This document shows, one piece after another, positions 24,800-35,930 of a stretch of DNA of 41,125 nt. This stretch comes from Bacillus sp. AFS098217. GTDB lineage: Bacteria > Bacillota > Bacilli > Bacillales > Bacillaceae_G. The notes under the pieces are model-generated. The model was not told the origin of the DNA. It worked only from the letters and a program-made list of their open reading frames with translations, and made no database searches. The stretch spans positions 60,281 to 101,405 of the forward strand of contig NZ_NVPR01000001.1 in NCBI RefSeq assembly GCF_002551815.1. Direction: 5' to 3'. The first letter of the stretch is position 1. Each line of letters opens with the position of its first letter. The translations under genes were made by a program, and so were the position numbers.

Positions 24800-26628
24800 T
24801 CCCAATCGTCCTCTTCTTCCTTCGCCATTGGAAGAGTAAAGTAAATCGTCGTTCCTTTACCTTCCTCACTCTTCGCCCAAATAGATCCACCATGTGCTTC
24901 AATCATCTCTTTGGCAATAGCTAAACCAAGACCTGTTCCGCCCATCTGTCTCGAGCGCGCTTTATCAACACGATAAAAACGCTCAAAAATCTTCTCTACA
25001 TTTTCTTTTGGAATTCCCATCCCTTGGTCACTGACGCTAATTTCTAACATATCTCCCCGATCGCGTAAACGATATGTTACCGTTCCACCTTCAGGAGAGT
25101 ATTTTAATGCATTTGAAATAATGTTGTATAAAACTTGAGTGATTTTGTCTGCATCCATATCAATAAATCGAGATTTCTTAGAAAAAGAACGTTTGAAACT
25201 AACATTTTGTTCCTTCGACATTTCAAAACGATCGATAATATTATTAAAGAAATCAGTAAAGTCTACCCACTCTTTCATTAAACGATGTTCTGTACTATCT
25301 AATTTAGATAACTGCAGCAATGCATTTACAAGTCGAATCATTCTTTCTGTTTCTTCTTGTGTAACCGTTAAAAATTGTGGTGCAATATTTGGATCTTGCC
25401 ATGCACCATCAGTAAGTGCTTCTAAATAACTACGCATAGTTGTTAACGGTGTTCGTAACTCATGAGATACATTCGCTACAAATTCACGGCGCTCACGGTC
25501 AATACGTTCTTGTTCCGTTACATCATACAATACAGCGATTAAACCATTCGCTTTACCAGTTTCTTTTTGAATAACCGAAAAACTAGCCCGCAAAATATAT
25601 GGTTCATTACGCGTACTAAAATCTAATAAAACTGAATCTGGTTCTTCATATAGATGATCCAATGTAAACTCCTCTTGGATCCCTAACACCTCTAGGACAG
25701 ATTGATCAAGTGCTGTTTCACGCGAAACATTTAACATCTTTTCAGCAGGATCATTTAATAAAATAATATCTCCCTTTCGATCTGTAGCAATTACACCATC
25801 TGTCATATGTGATAAAACTGACGATAACTTACGTCTTTCACTTTCCGTAGAAGAGCGTGCTTGTTGTAATTTTTTTGATAAATTATTAAAAGCTAGTGCC
25901 AATTGTCCAATTTCATCATGACTATGAACTTTTACTTTGCGAGAGTAATTTCCTTTTGCCATTTCAATTGCTTGTCTTCGCATATCTGAAATCGGTCTTG
26001 TAATTGTCTGAGCTAATAAAATTCCAAGAACTGCTGTTACTAATAAAGCAATTACTGTCCCAGTCGCAAAAATTTGATTGATATCCTTCATCTGTTTATA
26101 AACGTCTTCCATGGATGCAACAATCTTAATGACACCATAAGGATTACCATTCTCGCCTTCAATAGGAGTAATCATAACTTGAACACGATGGCCTGTATTT
26201 CCATCTTTCTCAATCTTTGACTCAGCTTTTTTTTGCACAAGTACCCGTTGGACAGCTATGTCTGTCGTTGTCTTATTTACCTTATTTTGCTTAGAAGAAT
26301 CTGAGATTGCTATTAAACGTCTATGTTCATCAATAACACTTACCTCTTGAATATCTTTTTTGCGATCTGATGCAAATTCTGTAATTGACTTCCTAATTGC
26401 ATCATCTACTGACTCTGTTTTGTCACGCTTTTTTGTGAATTCTTGCTTCAAATTATAAGAAAGTAAATTTGTTTGCTGCGTTAAAGAATCCTTAAAACTT
26501 TGTACAAGACTTTTCTCTAGTTCGCGTACAAAATATACACCAATAACTTGCATTGCTATTAATATTAATAACATATATATAAGCACAAATTTTAAATGAA
26601 TAGATTGAAAAAAACCAACTTTCTTCAT
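24796..26628 (-). CDS. walK: Sensor histidine kinase WalK (YycG)
   Basis: Essential kinase controlling peptidoglycan remodelling. 610 residues: TM1 (LKFVLIYMLLILIAMQVIGV), an extracellular PAS-like domain (~35-180), TM2 (IFATGTVIALLVTAVLGILL), HAMP (RPISDMRRQAIEMAKGNYSR), cytoplasmic PAS (GVIATDRKGDIILLNDPAEK), the H box VANVSHELRTPLTTMRSYLE with the phospho-histidine, and a HATPase domain with N, G1 and G2 boxes (NIISNALKYSPEGG, DQGMGIP, GGTGLGLAI). It starts 3 bases after the walR stop. A near-perfect parS site lies within it (25714-25729). Confidence 0.97.
   Translation of the reverse strand: MKKVGFFQSIHLKFVLIYMLLILIAMQVIGVYFVRELEKSLVQSFKDSLTQQTNLLSYNLKQEFTKKRDKTESVDDAIRKSITEFASDRKKDIQEVSVIDEHRRLIAISDSSKQNKVNKTTTDIAVQRVLVQKKAESKIEKDGNTGHRVQVMITPIEGENGNPYGVIKIVASMEDVYKQMKDINQIFATGTVIALLVTAVLGILLAQTITRPISDMRRQAIEMAKGNYSRKVKVHSHDEIGQLALAFNNLSKKLQQARSSTESERRKLSSVLSHMTDGVIATDRKGDIILLNDPAEKMLNVSRETALDQSVLEVLGIQEEFTLDHLYEEPDSVLLDFSTRNEPYILRASFSVIQKETGKANGLIAVLYDVTEQERIDRERREFVANVSHELRTPLTTMRSYLEALTDGAWQDPNIAPQFLTVTQEETERMIRLVNALLQLSKLDSTEHRLMKEWVDFTDFFNNIIDRFEMSKEQNVSFKRSFSKKSRFIDMDADKITQVLYNIISNALKYSPEGGTVTYRLRDRGDMLEISVSDQGMGIPKENVEKIFERFYRVDKARSRQMGGTGLGLAIAKEMIEAHGGSIWAKSEEGKGTTIYFTLPMAKEEEDDWE
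25714..25729. promoter_or_regulatory. parS-like site inside walK
   Basis: TGTTTCACGCGAAACA, one mismatch from TGTTTCACGTGAAACA (the mismatch is in the central CACGTG). I recall that B. subtilis also has a parS in this gene (yycG). Confidence 0.55.
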
Positions 26629-26631
26629 ATA

Positions 26632-27339
26632 CTATTCCTGCTCTGGGTCACGCAAGTAATATCCTACTCCACGTCTCGTTACAATTAAAGTAGGATGACT
26701 TGGATTATCTTCAATTTTTTCACGCAAACGACGTACTGTTACATCTACTGTACGTACGTCCCCAAAATAATCGTAACCCCAAACTGTTTGTAATAAATGT
26801 TCTCGCGTCATAACTTGTCCTAAATGCTTCGCTAAATAATGTAGCAACTCAAATTCACGATGCGTAAGCTCAATGCTTTCTTCACGTTTCGTTACACTAT
26901 ATGCATTCGGATTAATAACAATTGGTCCAATAACCATTTCTGTATTTTCTTCTTTTTCTGCTGTACCGCCTTGCTGATGGCGACGTAAATTCGCTTTTAC
27001 ACGCGCCAACAATTCCCTTGTACTAAATGGTTTTGTTACATAATCATCTGCTCCAAGCTCAAGTCCCAATACTTTATCAATTTCAGAGTCTTTCGCAGTA
27101 AGCATAATAATTGGCATTTCAGAGCTTTTACGTATTTCACGACAAACCTCTAGTCCATCTTTTCCTGGTAACATAATATCTAATAAAACCATATCAGGTT
27201 GTTCTTCGTTTGCTTTCTCGATGGCCTCATCACCATCATGTGCCATTACAATTTCAAAACCTTCTTTTTCTAAGTTAAATTTTAAAATATCTGCAATTGG
27301 CTTCTCATCATCAACTACTAAGATTTTCTTTCCCATCAT
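26632..27339 (-). CDS. walR: Response regulator WalR (YycF)
   Basis: 235 residues, OmpR/PhoB class. Receiver domain: [15 protein letters not shown] with the acidic pocket, phospho-acceptor Asp in [14 protein letters not shown], Thr in LTAKDS and Lys in [12 protein letters not shown]-terminal winged helix ([32 protein letters not shown]). The start is the ATG at 27339 with GGAGG at 9 bases; the frame is open further upstream. First gene of walRK-yycHI-walJ-htrA. Confidence 0.97.
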   Translation of the reverse strand: MMGKKILVVDDEKPIADILKFNLEKEGFEIVMAHDGDEAIEKANEEQPDMVLLDIMLPGKDGLEVCREIRKSSEMPIIMLTAKDSEIDKVLGLELGADDYVTKPFSTRELLARVKANLRRHQQGGTAEKEENTEMVIGPIVINPNAYSVTKREESIELTHREFELLHYLAKHLGQVMTREHLLQTVWGYDYFGDVRTVDVTVRRLREKIEDNPSHPTLIVTRRGVGYYLRDPEQE

Positions 27340-27502
27340 CGTGTATTTCCTCCTCATAAAAATATGGTCAATTATCCTCAAACACATTGATGTTTATATA
27401 GTCTTTCCCTATATTACGCCACCCTTTGTTTAAGTATTTTCTCCTCTATTCTCATAGAATCATGTATGATCCACTTTTACACGGAATCCTATACGATCTA
27501 CA

Positions 27503-27531
27503 GAAAAACCTCTAGCTTCAACTGCTAGAGG
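27503..27531 (-). terminator. Terminator of the tRNA cluster
   Basis: CCTCTAGC and GCTAGAGG around a 7-base loop, followed on the minus strand by TTTTTC. Confidence 0.8.
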
Positions 27532-27622
27532 CTCCTCATTCTATTGTAAAATAACTACTCTCATTTGTAAAATTGCACAATATAAAAAGGATATTAAGTG
27601 GGCCCACCTAATATCCTGAGAG

Positions 27623-27695
<73 letters not shown>

Positions 27696-27737
27696 AAAAC
27701 ATATATATAAAACCACTAATGGTGGTATAAACAAAAG

Positions 27738-27813
27738 TGGCGGTCCCGACCGGGGTCGAACCGGCGATCTCCTGCGTGACAGGCAGGCATGTTAACCACT
27801 ACACCACGGGACC
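27738..27813 (-). tRNA. tRNA-Asp (GTC)
   Basis: On the minus strand GGTCCCG/CGGGACC acceptor, D arm TGTAGTGGTTAACA, anticodon loop CTGTCAC (GTC), T loop GGTTCGACCCC; CCA is encoded. Confidence 0.97.
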
Positions 27814-27831
27814 AAAAAATATAAAAAAACA

Positions 27832-27903
27832 TGACCCGTACGGGATTCGAACCCGTGTTACCGCCGTGAAAGGGCGGTGTCTTAACCACTTGACCAACGG
27901 GCC
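27832..27903 (-). tRNA. tRNA-Glu (TTC)
   Basis: On the minus strand GGCCCGT/ACGGGTC acceptor, anticodon loop CTTTCAC (TTC), T loop GGTTCGAATCC. CCA is not encoded. Confidence 0.96.
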
Positions 27904-27916
27904 ACGAAAAATAAAA

Positions 27917-27992
27917 TGGTGAGCCATGAAGGACTCGAACCTTCGACCCTCTGATTAAAAGTCAGATGCTCTACCAACTGAGCTAATGGCTC
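27917..27992 (-). tRNA. tRNA-Lys (TTT)
   Basis: On the minus strand GAGCCAT/ATGGCTC acceptor, D arm AGCTCAGTTGGTAGAGC, anticodon loop CTTTTAA (TTT), T loop GGTTCGAGTCC, encoded CCA. First of the cluster Lys-Glu-Asp-Phe. Confidence 0.97.
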
Positions 27993-28087
27993 ATACTCAC
28001 CAACGTCATATTTCGTGACGACAAGAGTTATCATAACATAAAAACTTTTCTTTTTGCAATACCTTTTTTACTTTTTTTATAAAAGAT

Positions 28088-28121
28088 AAGAAAAAACTCA
28101 TGAGAGCATGAGTTTTTTCTT
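28088..28121. terminator. Terminator downstream of purA
   Basis: Perfect 15-bp stem AAGAAAAAACTCATG with 4-base loop AGAG; T-rich in both directions, ending purA on the minus strand. Confidence 0.85.
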
Positions 28122-28145
28122 AAAAAAATCAGTTTCTTATATCAA

Positions 28146-29438
<1,293 letters not shown>

Positions 29439-29483
29439 TCAAGCACCTCCGCAATTTTCAAACGAACTTTTCAAACAATATAA

Positions 29484-29511
29484 TTGTACCAAAATGAAAA
29501 GAGAAGTCAAT
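29484..29511 (-). promoter_or_regulatory. Promoter of purA
   Basis: On the minus strand TTGACT (29511-29506), 16-base spacer, TACAAT (29489-29484). Confidence 0.6.
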
Positions 29512-29513
29512 TT

Positions 29514-29557
29514 AAAAACGAACATTTTTTTGTATTTTATCATTTTTGTTCGTAAGA
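29514..29557. promoter_or_regulatory. PurR operator (paired PurBoxes) upstream of purA
   Basis: Two inverted boxes, AAAAACGAACATT and ATTTTTGTTCGTAAG, matching the AWWWCCGAACWWT PurBox with one change; the CGAAC cores are at 29520-29524 and 29549-29553. They sit directly upstream of the purA promoter, as in B. subtilis, predicting repression when adenine is present. Confidence 0.65.
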
Positions 29558-29597
29558 ATTCTGTATTCCCACGATGAAAGCCCTATCTTTTATACAT

Positions 29598-29640
29598 AAA
29601 AAAGAAACACACCTTATTATAAGAAATGTGTTTCTTTTTT
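29598..29640 (-). terminator. Terminator downstream of dnaB
   Basis: AAAAAAGAAACAC pairs with GTGTTTCTTTTTT; ends the gdpP-rplI-dnaB transcript just after the helicase stop. Confidence 0.8.
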
Positions 29641-29649
29641 ATACTTTTT

Positions 29650-31011
29650 CTATGCCGGTGGTGCATGTCCATCATCAAAGCGACGCTCTAAATTTACGAA
29701 TTTGTTAAATTCCTTTACAAACGCGAGCTCGACAGACCCTACCGGACCATTACGTTGTTTTGCAATAATAATTTCAATCGTATTTTTATTTTCCGTTTCA
29801 CGATCGTAGTAATCTTCACGGTACAAGAACGCCACAATATCAGCATCTTGCTCAATACTTCCTGATTCACGAATATCAGACATCATCGGACGTTTATCTT
29901 GACGAGATTCAACGCCACGAGATAGCTGAGATAAGGCAATAACAGGCACTTGTAATTCACGTGCAATTCCTTTTAATGTACGAGAAATTTCAGATACTTC
30001 CTGCTGACGGTTCTCACCTGACTTCCCACTTCCCTGAATAAGCTGCAAGTAGTCGATTAGAATCATTCCAAGCCCTTGTTCTTGCTTTAATCTACGACAT
30101 TTCGCCCGGATTTCACTCACTCGAATACCTGGTGTATCATCGATATATATACCAGCATTCGAAAGACTTCCCATTGCCATTGTCAATTTTGCCCAATCAT
30201 CTGAAGTTAATGAACCAGTACGAAGCCTTTGCGCATCAATATTTCCTTCCGCACAAAGCATACGCATAACAAGCTGATCTGCACCCATCTCCAAACTAAA
30301 GATCGCAACATTTTCATCTGTTTTAGTCGCTACGTTTTGCGCGATATTCAGTGAAAAAGCCGTTTTCCCTACCGAAGGACGGGCTGCCACGATGATTAAA
30401 TCGTTACGCTGGAACCCTGCTGTCATCTTATCTAATTCAGTAAATCCAGTCGGTATCCCTGTGATTTCACCCTTTTGATTATGCAAAAGTTCAATTTTAT
30501 CGTAAGCATCTACAAGAACATCCTTAATATTTTGGAATGCTTTTGCATTTGTCTGATGTGATACCTCTAATATCTTTTTTTCTGCCTCATTTAAAAGGCC
30601 TTCCACATCATCTTCTCTTTCATATCCATCTGATACAATATGGGTTGCTGTTCGAATCAAACGACGTAAAAGCGCTTTTTCAGCAATAATGCGCGCGTAG
30701 TATTCTACGTTTGCTGCTGTTGGAACAGCTTCGGCTAATTCAGCTAAATAAGAAACACCACCAATTTCTTCTAATAACCCTTGATCAGCAAGTGCTGCTG
30801 TTACGGTAATTAAATCAATCGGTTCTCCTTTATCAGATAATCCAAGCATAACTCCAAAAACCTTTTGATGCGCTGTTCGATAAAAAGATTCCGGTAGCAG
30901 CAATTCTGAAGCTGCTGTTAACGCATCTTGATCGAGAAAGATAGCCCCTAACACTGCCTGCTCAGCCTCTATATTATGCGGAGGGGTACGATCAGCAAGT
31001 ATGTCACTCAT
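29650..31011 (-). CDS. dnaB: Replicative DNA helicase (DnaC in B. subtilis naming)
   Basis: Hexameric 5'-3' helicase that unwinds DNA at the replication fork. 453 residues from the ATG at 31011 (AAGGAGG, 7 bases). N-terminal domain HNIEAEQAVLGAIFLD; RecA-like domain with Walker A ARPSVGKTAFSLN, Walker B LGMILIDYLQLI, and SQLSRGVESR with the arginine finger region. Downstream of rplI by 27 bases and probably cotranscribed. Confidence 0.97.
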   Translation of the reverse strand: MSDILADRTPPHNIEAEQAVLGAIFLDQDALTAASELLLPESFYRTAHQKVFGVMLGLSDKGEPIDLITVTAALADQGLLEEIGGVSYLAELAEAVPTAANVEYYARIIAEKALLRRLIRTATHIVSDGYEREDDVEGLLNEAEKKILEVSHQTNAKAFQNIKDVLVDAYDKIELLHNQKGEITGIPTGFTELDKMTAGFQRNDLIIVAARPSVGKTAFSLNIAQNVATKTDENVAIFSLEMGADQLVMRMLCAEGNIDAQRLRTGSLTSDDWAKLTMAMGSLSNAGIYIDDTPGIRVSEIRAKCRRLKQEQGLGMILIDYLQLIQGSGKSGENRQQEVSEISRTLKGIARELQVPVIALSQLSRGVESRQDKRPMMSDIRESGSIEQDADIVAFLYREDYYDRETENKNTIEIIIAKQRNGPVGSVELAFVKEFNKFVNLERRFDDGHAPPA

Positions 31012-31038
31012 ACGCAATCCTCCTTGCCTAACTTATTT

Positions 31039-31485
31039 TTATTGTTCACGAACATGAACTTTTACTATTGCTGTTACTTGCGGATGCAACTTTACAGTTA
31101 CGTTTGTATATCCTAATGCGCGAATTGCATCGTCCATTTCAAATTTACGTTTATCAAGCTTAATATTATGTGCTTTTTGCATTACATCTACAATTTGTTT
31201 ACTTGTGATAGAGCCAAATAAACGACCGCCTTCACCAGATTTCGCTTTTAATTCTACAGTTAATTTCTCTAAAGTTTCTTTTAATTTTTTTGCATTTTCA
31301 AGTTCTGCTGCTGCATCTTTTTCTTCTTTACGTTTTTGTGCCTCTAATGTTTTCATGCTGCTATTAGTTGCTTCTGCAGCTAACCCTTGCTTTAACAAGA
31401 AATTATTTGCATAACCATCTGGTACGTTTTTTACTTCTCCTTTTTTCCCTTTACCTTTTACGTCTTTTAGAAAAATTACCTTCAT
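31039..31485 (-). CDS. rplI: 50S ribosomal protein L9
   Basis: 148 residues: [21 protein letters not shown]-terminal rRNA-binding domain, KEL-rich connecting helix, and C-terminal domain ending in [20 protein letters not shown]. Standard length. The start overlaps the gdpP stop by four bases (ATGA). Confidence 0.98.
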   Translation of the reverse strand: MKVIFLKDVKGKGKKGEVKNVPDGYANNFLLKQGLAAEATNSSMKTLEAQKRKEEKDAAAELENAKKLKETLEKLTVELKAKSGEGGRLFGSITSKQIVDVMQKAHNIKLDKRKFEMDDAIRALGYTNVTVKLHPQVTAIVKVHVREQ

Positions 31486-33455
31486 GATTGTGTGCCTCCC
31501 TGTAAATAGTCATCAATAACAAATTGAAGTTTATCTTCAGCTTCATCTACCGTAATATTTTTCATCTGTGTAGCTGCATTTGTTAAATGTCCGCCGCCAC
31601 CTAGATTTTCCATAATTAGCTGCACATTCACTTCACCTAAAGAACGTCCGCTAATTCCAATGAAGCTTTCCCCACGTTTTGCAATGACAAAAGATGCAAT
31701 TACCCCTGTCATCGTCAACAACGTATCAGCTGATTGCGCAATTAACACTTGATTGTAATATTCATCACCATCTACTTTGGCAATCGCAATTCCATTTTTA
31801 TAAATGTAAGCATTTTGAATTGTTTTTGCAATTCTTAAATACTGCTGCATATCTTCTTTTAACAATTCTTGCACAAGAACTGTATCTGCTCCGTGCGAAC
31901 GTAGATAAGAAGCTGCATCAAATGTACGAGCACCTGTCCGGAATGTAAAACTTTTTGTATCTACTATAATTCCCGCAAGTAGTGCTGTCGCTTCCAGCAT
32001 CGTCATTTTTAAACGCTTTGGTTGATATTCAAGAAGCTCCGTTACAAGCTCTGCTGTCGAAGAAGCATATGGCTCCATATAGACAAGAAGTGGATCTTCA
32101 ATGAATTCTTCACCACGCCGATGATGGTCAATCACAATTACATTTTCAATCTTATGCAGCAGTTTTTCCTCCATTACCATTGAGGGCTTATGTGTATCAA
32201 CAACAACAAGTAATGAATCATCTGTTGCAAATTCCATAGCCTGCTGCGGTGTAATAAAGCGAGACCATAGATCTTCACTTTGCTTCACCTTATCCATTAG
32301 GCGTTTAATCCCCTTATCAGAATCGTTCTCGTCTAATACAATATATCCTTCACGTTCATTTAATTGCGCTACCTTTAAAATACCAATTGCAGCACCAATC
32401 GCATCCATATCTGGAGCTTTATGCCCCATTATAATAACATTGCTACTTTCCAATACCAAATCTTTTAATGCATGAGAGATAACTCGTGCCCGTACGCGTG
32501 TACGTTTTTCAACAGGATTCGTCTTACCGCCATAAAACTTTACCTTACCAGTCGCCTGTTTAATAGCTACTTGGTCCCCACCTCTTCCTAATGCGAGATC
32601 TAAACCTGATTGAGCCATAGCTCCAAGTTCTGATAAAGATAAATCACCAGATCCAACACCAATACTCAATGTGAGTGGAATATTTCGTTTTGACGTTTCT
32701 TCGCGCACTTGATCTAAAATATCGAATTTCCCTTTCTCCATTTGTGCCAAAATGCTTTCATTTAACACAACAAAGAATCTCTCTGAAGATGCACGTTTTA
32801 AATATGCACCATATTTAATGGCCCATTCGTTTAAACGTGACGTAACAAGGCTTGTTATATTCGTACGCAATTGATCATCTAACCCTTGTGTAACCTCATC
32901 GTAGTTATCCAAGTAAATGACCGCTAGAACCGTACGCTGATCCTCATACATCTTTTCGATTTCCGTTTGCTCTGTTACATCAAAGAAATAAATTAACTTT
33001 TCTTCTTTTCTTACGAACACACGGAACTTGCGATTATTTAAAGATACGATATCATCAGAAGTTTCTCCTTTTATAAAAAGAAGTAATGTTTCTGATACAT
33101 CATACAGATGCCATCCTGCTAAAGAATGCTGTCCTAAACAAGAAGACAAATAAGGATTTGCCCAATCAATTCCATAATCCTTATTGTATAACAAAATACC
33201 AATTGGCATTTGATTAAATGCTTCATTACTTACTTTCTTTACCCTTGTAATCATATCTGTTGTATACTTTTCGAAATTCCTCTGAAAGGCAAGTTCAAAA
33301 CGAATTACAAAGAACAGTACAATGCAAAAAATACAAAAAGTGGCCATCCCCACTAGCCAGTGAAAGTAACCAAGAATGGTAATAAGCACAAACATAAAAA
33401 ATGCCAATACATAAACAGGGTATAAAAAACGCTGTCTCTTATAAAATTCAGGCAT
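31482..33455 (-). CDS. gdpP: Cyclic-di-AMP phosphodiesterase GdpP (YybT)
   Basis: Membrane phosphodiesterase that hydrolyses c-di-AMP to pApA and so affects potassium balance, wall stress and beta-lactam response. 657 residues: two N-terminal TMs ([38 protein letters not shown]), a haem-binding-type PAS (~85-170), a degenerate GGDEF domain, then DHH ([34 protein letters not shown]) and DHHA1 ([12 protein letters not shown]) domains with intact metal ligands. Context yybS-gdpP-rplI-dnaB is the usual one. Confidence 0.96.
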   Translation of the reverse strand: MPEFYKRQRFLYPVYVLAFFMFVLITILGYFHWLVGMATFCIFCIVLFFVIRFELAFQRNFEKYTTDMITRVKKVSNEAFNQMPIGILLYNKDYGIDWANPYLSSCLGQHSLAGWHLYDVSETLLLFIKGETSDDIVSLNNRKFRVFVRKEEKLIYFFDVTEQTEIEKMYEDQRTVLAVIYLDNYDEVTQGLDDQLRTNITSLVTSRLNEWAIKYGAYLKRASSERFFVVLNESILAQMEKGKFDILDQVREETSKRNIPLTLSIGVGSGDLSLSELGAMAQSGLDLALGRGGDQVAIKQATGKVKFYGGKTNPVEKRTRVRARVISHALKDLVLESSNVIIMGHKAPDMDAIGAAIGILKVAQLNEREGYIVLDENDSDKGIKRLMDKVKQSEDLWSRFITPQQAMEFATDDSLLVVVDTHKPSMVMEEKLLHKIENVIVIDHHRRGEEFIEDPLLVYMEPYASSTAELVTELLEYQPKRLKMTMLEATALLAGIIVDTKSFTFRTGARTFDAASYLRSHGADTVLVQELLKEDMQQYLRIAKTIQNAYIYKNGIAIAKVDGDEYYNQVLIAQSADTLLTMTGVIASFVIAKRGESFIGISGRSLGEVNVQLIMENLGGGGHLTNAATQMKNITVDEAEDKLQFVIDDYLQGGTQS

Positions 33456-33609
33456 GGATCCAACTCCTATAAAGTAAAACTAACACAGCTAGCAGACAAT
33501 CCACTTGTAGCTGTTGGTTAGTTGAACAGATTAAACGCCTTCACGTTAAACGTTCACTACAGGTCCACATAGTATGAAATAAGCTGCTATAACGTCCCCT
33601 CGCTATTAC

Positions 33610-34548
33610 TTATTTTGATTGTATTTTAGAACGCAATGAAAAACCTAAGTCAATTATACCTAAGATTGTCACAAGAGGGAACAACATAGGAATAAACATA
33701 CATACAATAAAGCTAATAATAGGGAGTGCTTTTGTATAACCTTTTGCATGCGCCAAAAAGGCTATAAACACAAAACCTTGAAATACAAGGAGCATTGAAA
33801 AGATGAAATATAAGTTAGAAAACACTATGTGTAAATATGAATCTGATTCAACTTTCATAAATGTGGAAAGTACAATAAATATAACGTAATACCAAACGAT
33901 ATTCTTTGGTAATTGCATATCTCGAAATTTAGGCCACGGCACTACAGAATGCTTCAATCTTCTTAAAACATTTCCCGCCATTAATACCGTAATCCAAGAA
34001 TACATTACCGAAACAATTACAAGTAAACTTGGAAGGAGAATACGAAGCAGGTCACTAATTTGCCCTAATAAATCTTTTTGTTCCTCAGTGATTGATGCAC
34101 CAGCAGCAGTCATTATTTTCTCACTTTGTTCAATTCCTTCTTTAAACATATCTTGCATTTGCTTCATTAAATCTATGTTAAAAAACTTGACACTTCCAAT
34201 ATAAATCAATAAAAAACTAATCAAGTATGCAAGTGTCCCTACTAATAGTATTTCCACTGGTCTTTTTTGCTTTTTATACATATATCCTAAAGCAATACCT
34301 ATTATGCCGCACATACATGTTTTTACAAGACTAAGTGGCGAACTCACAATAATGGTAACAAACAGTGCAGACACAAAAAACATACACGCACTAGAAAACG
34401 GGTGTCTTACCATAAATAATAAAAATGGTAATGGCAACGCAAATGTTACAACCATACTTAAAATAGGAATATATAGGGATACAAGAAGTAAAACCGCATA
34501 TACAGCTAATAATACTGCTCCCTCTGTAATAAGCCTTGTACGTTTCAT
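33610..34548 (-). CDS. yybS: YybS family membrane protein (DUF2232)
   Basis: 312 residues with about eight hydrophobic segments (VLLAVYAVLLLVSLYIPILS at the N-terminus; FIAFLAHAKGYTKALPIISF near the end). Length, topology and place between rpsR and gdpP match YybS, a DUF2232 protein of unknown function with similarity to ECF-transporter-type integral proteins. Separated from gdpP by 154 bases. Confidence 0.85.
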   Translation of the reverse strand: MKRTRLITEGAVLLAVYAVLLLVSLYIPILSMVVTFALPLPFLLFMVRHPFSSACMFFVSALFVTIIVSSPLSLVKTCMCGIIGIALGYMYKKQKRPVEILLVGTLAYLISFLLIYIGSVKFFNIDLMKQMQDMFKEGIEQSEKIMTAAGASITEEQKDLLGQISDLLRILLPSLLVIVSVMYSWITVLMAGNVLRRLKHSVVPWPKFRDMQLPKNIVWYYVIFIVLSTFMKVESDSYLHIVFSNLYFIFSMLLVFQGFVFIAFLAHAKGYTKALPIISFIVCMFIPMLFPLVTILGIIDLGFSLRSKIQSK

Positions 34549-34584
34549 CTTTTAACCTCTCTTTCCAAAAAGAAAAGCATAGCA

Positions 34585-34619
34585 AAATGCACAGTAGAGT
34601 CGGACTCTACTGTGCATTT
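34585..34619 (-). terminator. Terminator of the rpsF-ssb-rpsR operon
   Basis: A 17-bp perfect stem (AAATGCACAGTAGAGTC and complement) followed by TTTTGC on the minus strand, just after rpsR. Confidence 0.8.
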
Positions 34620-34628
34620 CATACGCTA

Positions 34629-34907
<279 letters not shown>

Positions 34908-35420
34908 TTAGAATGGTAAATCGTCGTCCGAAATGTCAATCGGTTGACCAACATTCGAAAATGGATCGTCATTCTTTGTAAATCCAGAGTTACCTGAGTT
35001 ACCCGGGTTACTAGATTGACCAAATGGGTTAGAGCTTTGGTTACCGAAACCAGCTCCTGATGGTTGCTGATTGAACGAACCACGTTGCTCCCCACCGCCA
35101 TTACGCGGCTCTAAAAATTGTACGCTCTCCGCAAGAACTTCTGTTACATATACACGTTTACCATCTTGTCCCTCGTAATTACGAGTTTGAAGACGTCCAT
35201 CTACGCCCGCTAAGCTACCTTTTTTCAAATAATTCGCCACGTTTTCTGCTTGTTTACGCCATATTACACAATTAATAAAGTCAGCTTCACGCTCACCTTG
35301 TTGATTCGCAAATGCGCGATTCACAGCTAACGTGAAAGTAGCTACCGCAACACCATTGGGCGTGTAACGTAAGTCAGGGTCCTTAGTTAAACGACCAACG
35401 AGGATAACACGATTCATCAA
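34908..35420 (-). CDS. ssb: Single-stranded DNA-binding protein
   Basis: 170 residues. OB fold ([40 protein letters not shown]), glycine/asparagine-rich linker, and the C-terminal tip DISDDDLPF that recruits replication and repair partners. I take the TTG at 35420 as start (giving MMNRV); the next codon is ATG, and the frame is open to a GTG three codons earlier. Confidence 0.95.
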   Translation of the reverse strand: MMNRVILVGRLTKDPDLRYTPNGVAVATFTLAVNRAFANQQGEREADFINCVIWRKQAENVANYLKKGSLAGVDGRLQTRNYEGQDGKRVYVTEVLAESVQFLEPRNGGGEQRGSFNQQPSGAGFGNQSSNPFGQSSNPGNSGNSGFTKNDDPFSNVGQPIDISDDDLPF

Positions 35421-35447
35421 TCGAACCACTCTCCCTATATATCTTAA

Positions 35448-35738
35448 TTATTTTTCTTCTTCTTTAACAACGATGTGACGAAGGATATCTTCGTTGATCT
35501 TAGCTAAACGATCGAATTCTGTAACAGCTTCTGCGTTAGAATTTACGTTTAAGATCATGTAGAAACCGTCACGTAAGTCGTTGATTTCGTAAGCTAAACG
35601 ACGCTTACCCCACTCTTTCGTGTTAATGATTTCTGCACCATTGTTAGTTAAAACGCCTGCGAAGCGCTCAACTAAAGCTTTTTGAGCTTCTTCCTCCATG
35701 TTTGGACGGATGATGTACATGATTTCGTACTTTTTCAT
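35448..35738 (-). CDS. rpsF: 30S ribosomal protein S6
   Basis: 96 residues: [40 protein letters not shown], standard S6 length. The ATG at 35738 follows AAAGGAGG at a good distance; in-frame codons upstream belong to the leader. Confidence 0.97.
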   Translation of the reverse strand: MKKYEIMYIIRPNMEEEAQKALVERFAGVLTNNGAEIINTKEWGKRRLAYEINDLRDGFYMILNVNSNAEAVTEFDRLAKINEDILRHIVVKEEEK

Positions 35739-35800
35739 TACACTTTCACCTCCTTTTGGTCTAAACGGCCCATAATGGGCAAGGAGCAATTAATTATATA
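35739..35800 (-). promoter_or_regulatory. Putative S6:S18 autoregulatory leader
   Basis: On the minus strand CTCCTT (upstream) can pair with AAGGAG of the rpsF ribosome site, and GCCCATTATGGGC forms a hairpin followed by CCGTTTAGACC. An S6:S18-binding leader is widespread before rpsF in bacteria; this has the right place and SD-sequestering layout. Confidence 0.45.
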
Positions 35801-35861
35801 GTAATTACTCACGAGTTTAGATTATATCATAGTAAGTTGAATGAATCAACTTACCAATACA

Positions 35862-35897
35862 TAAAAAACTTGGCAAACATATGATATGTTTGCCAAG
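35862..35897 (-). terminator. Terminator of ychF
   Basis: CTTGGCAAACATAT and its exact complement (loop of one to three bases) followed on the minus strand by TTTTTTATG. Confidence 0.88.
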
Positions 35898-35930
35898 CTT
35901 ATATCCCTATTTTTCCTAGGAAATATAAAA

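Noticed and set aside
27737-27922. 61-residue plus-strand ORF
   Set aside because: It is antisense to tRNA-Asp and tRNA-Glu; the apparent protein is an artefact of tRNA sequence.
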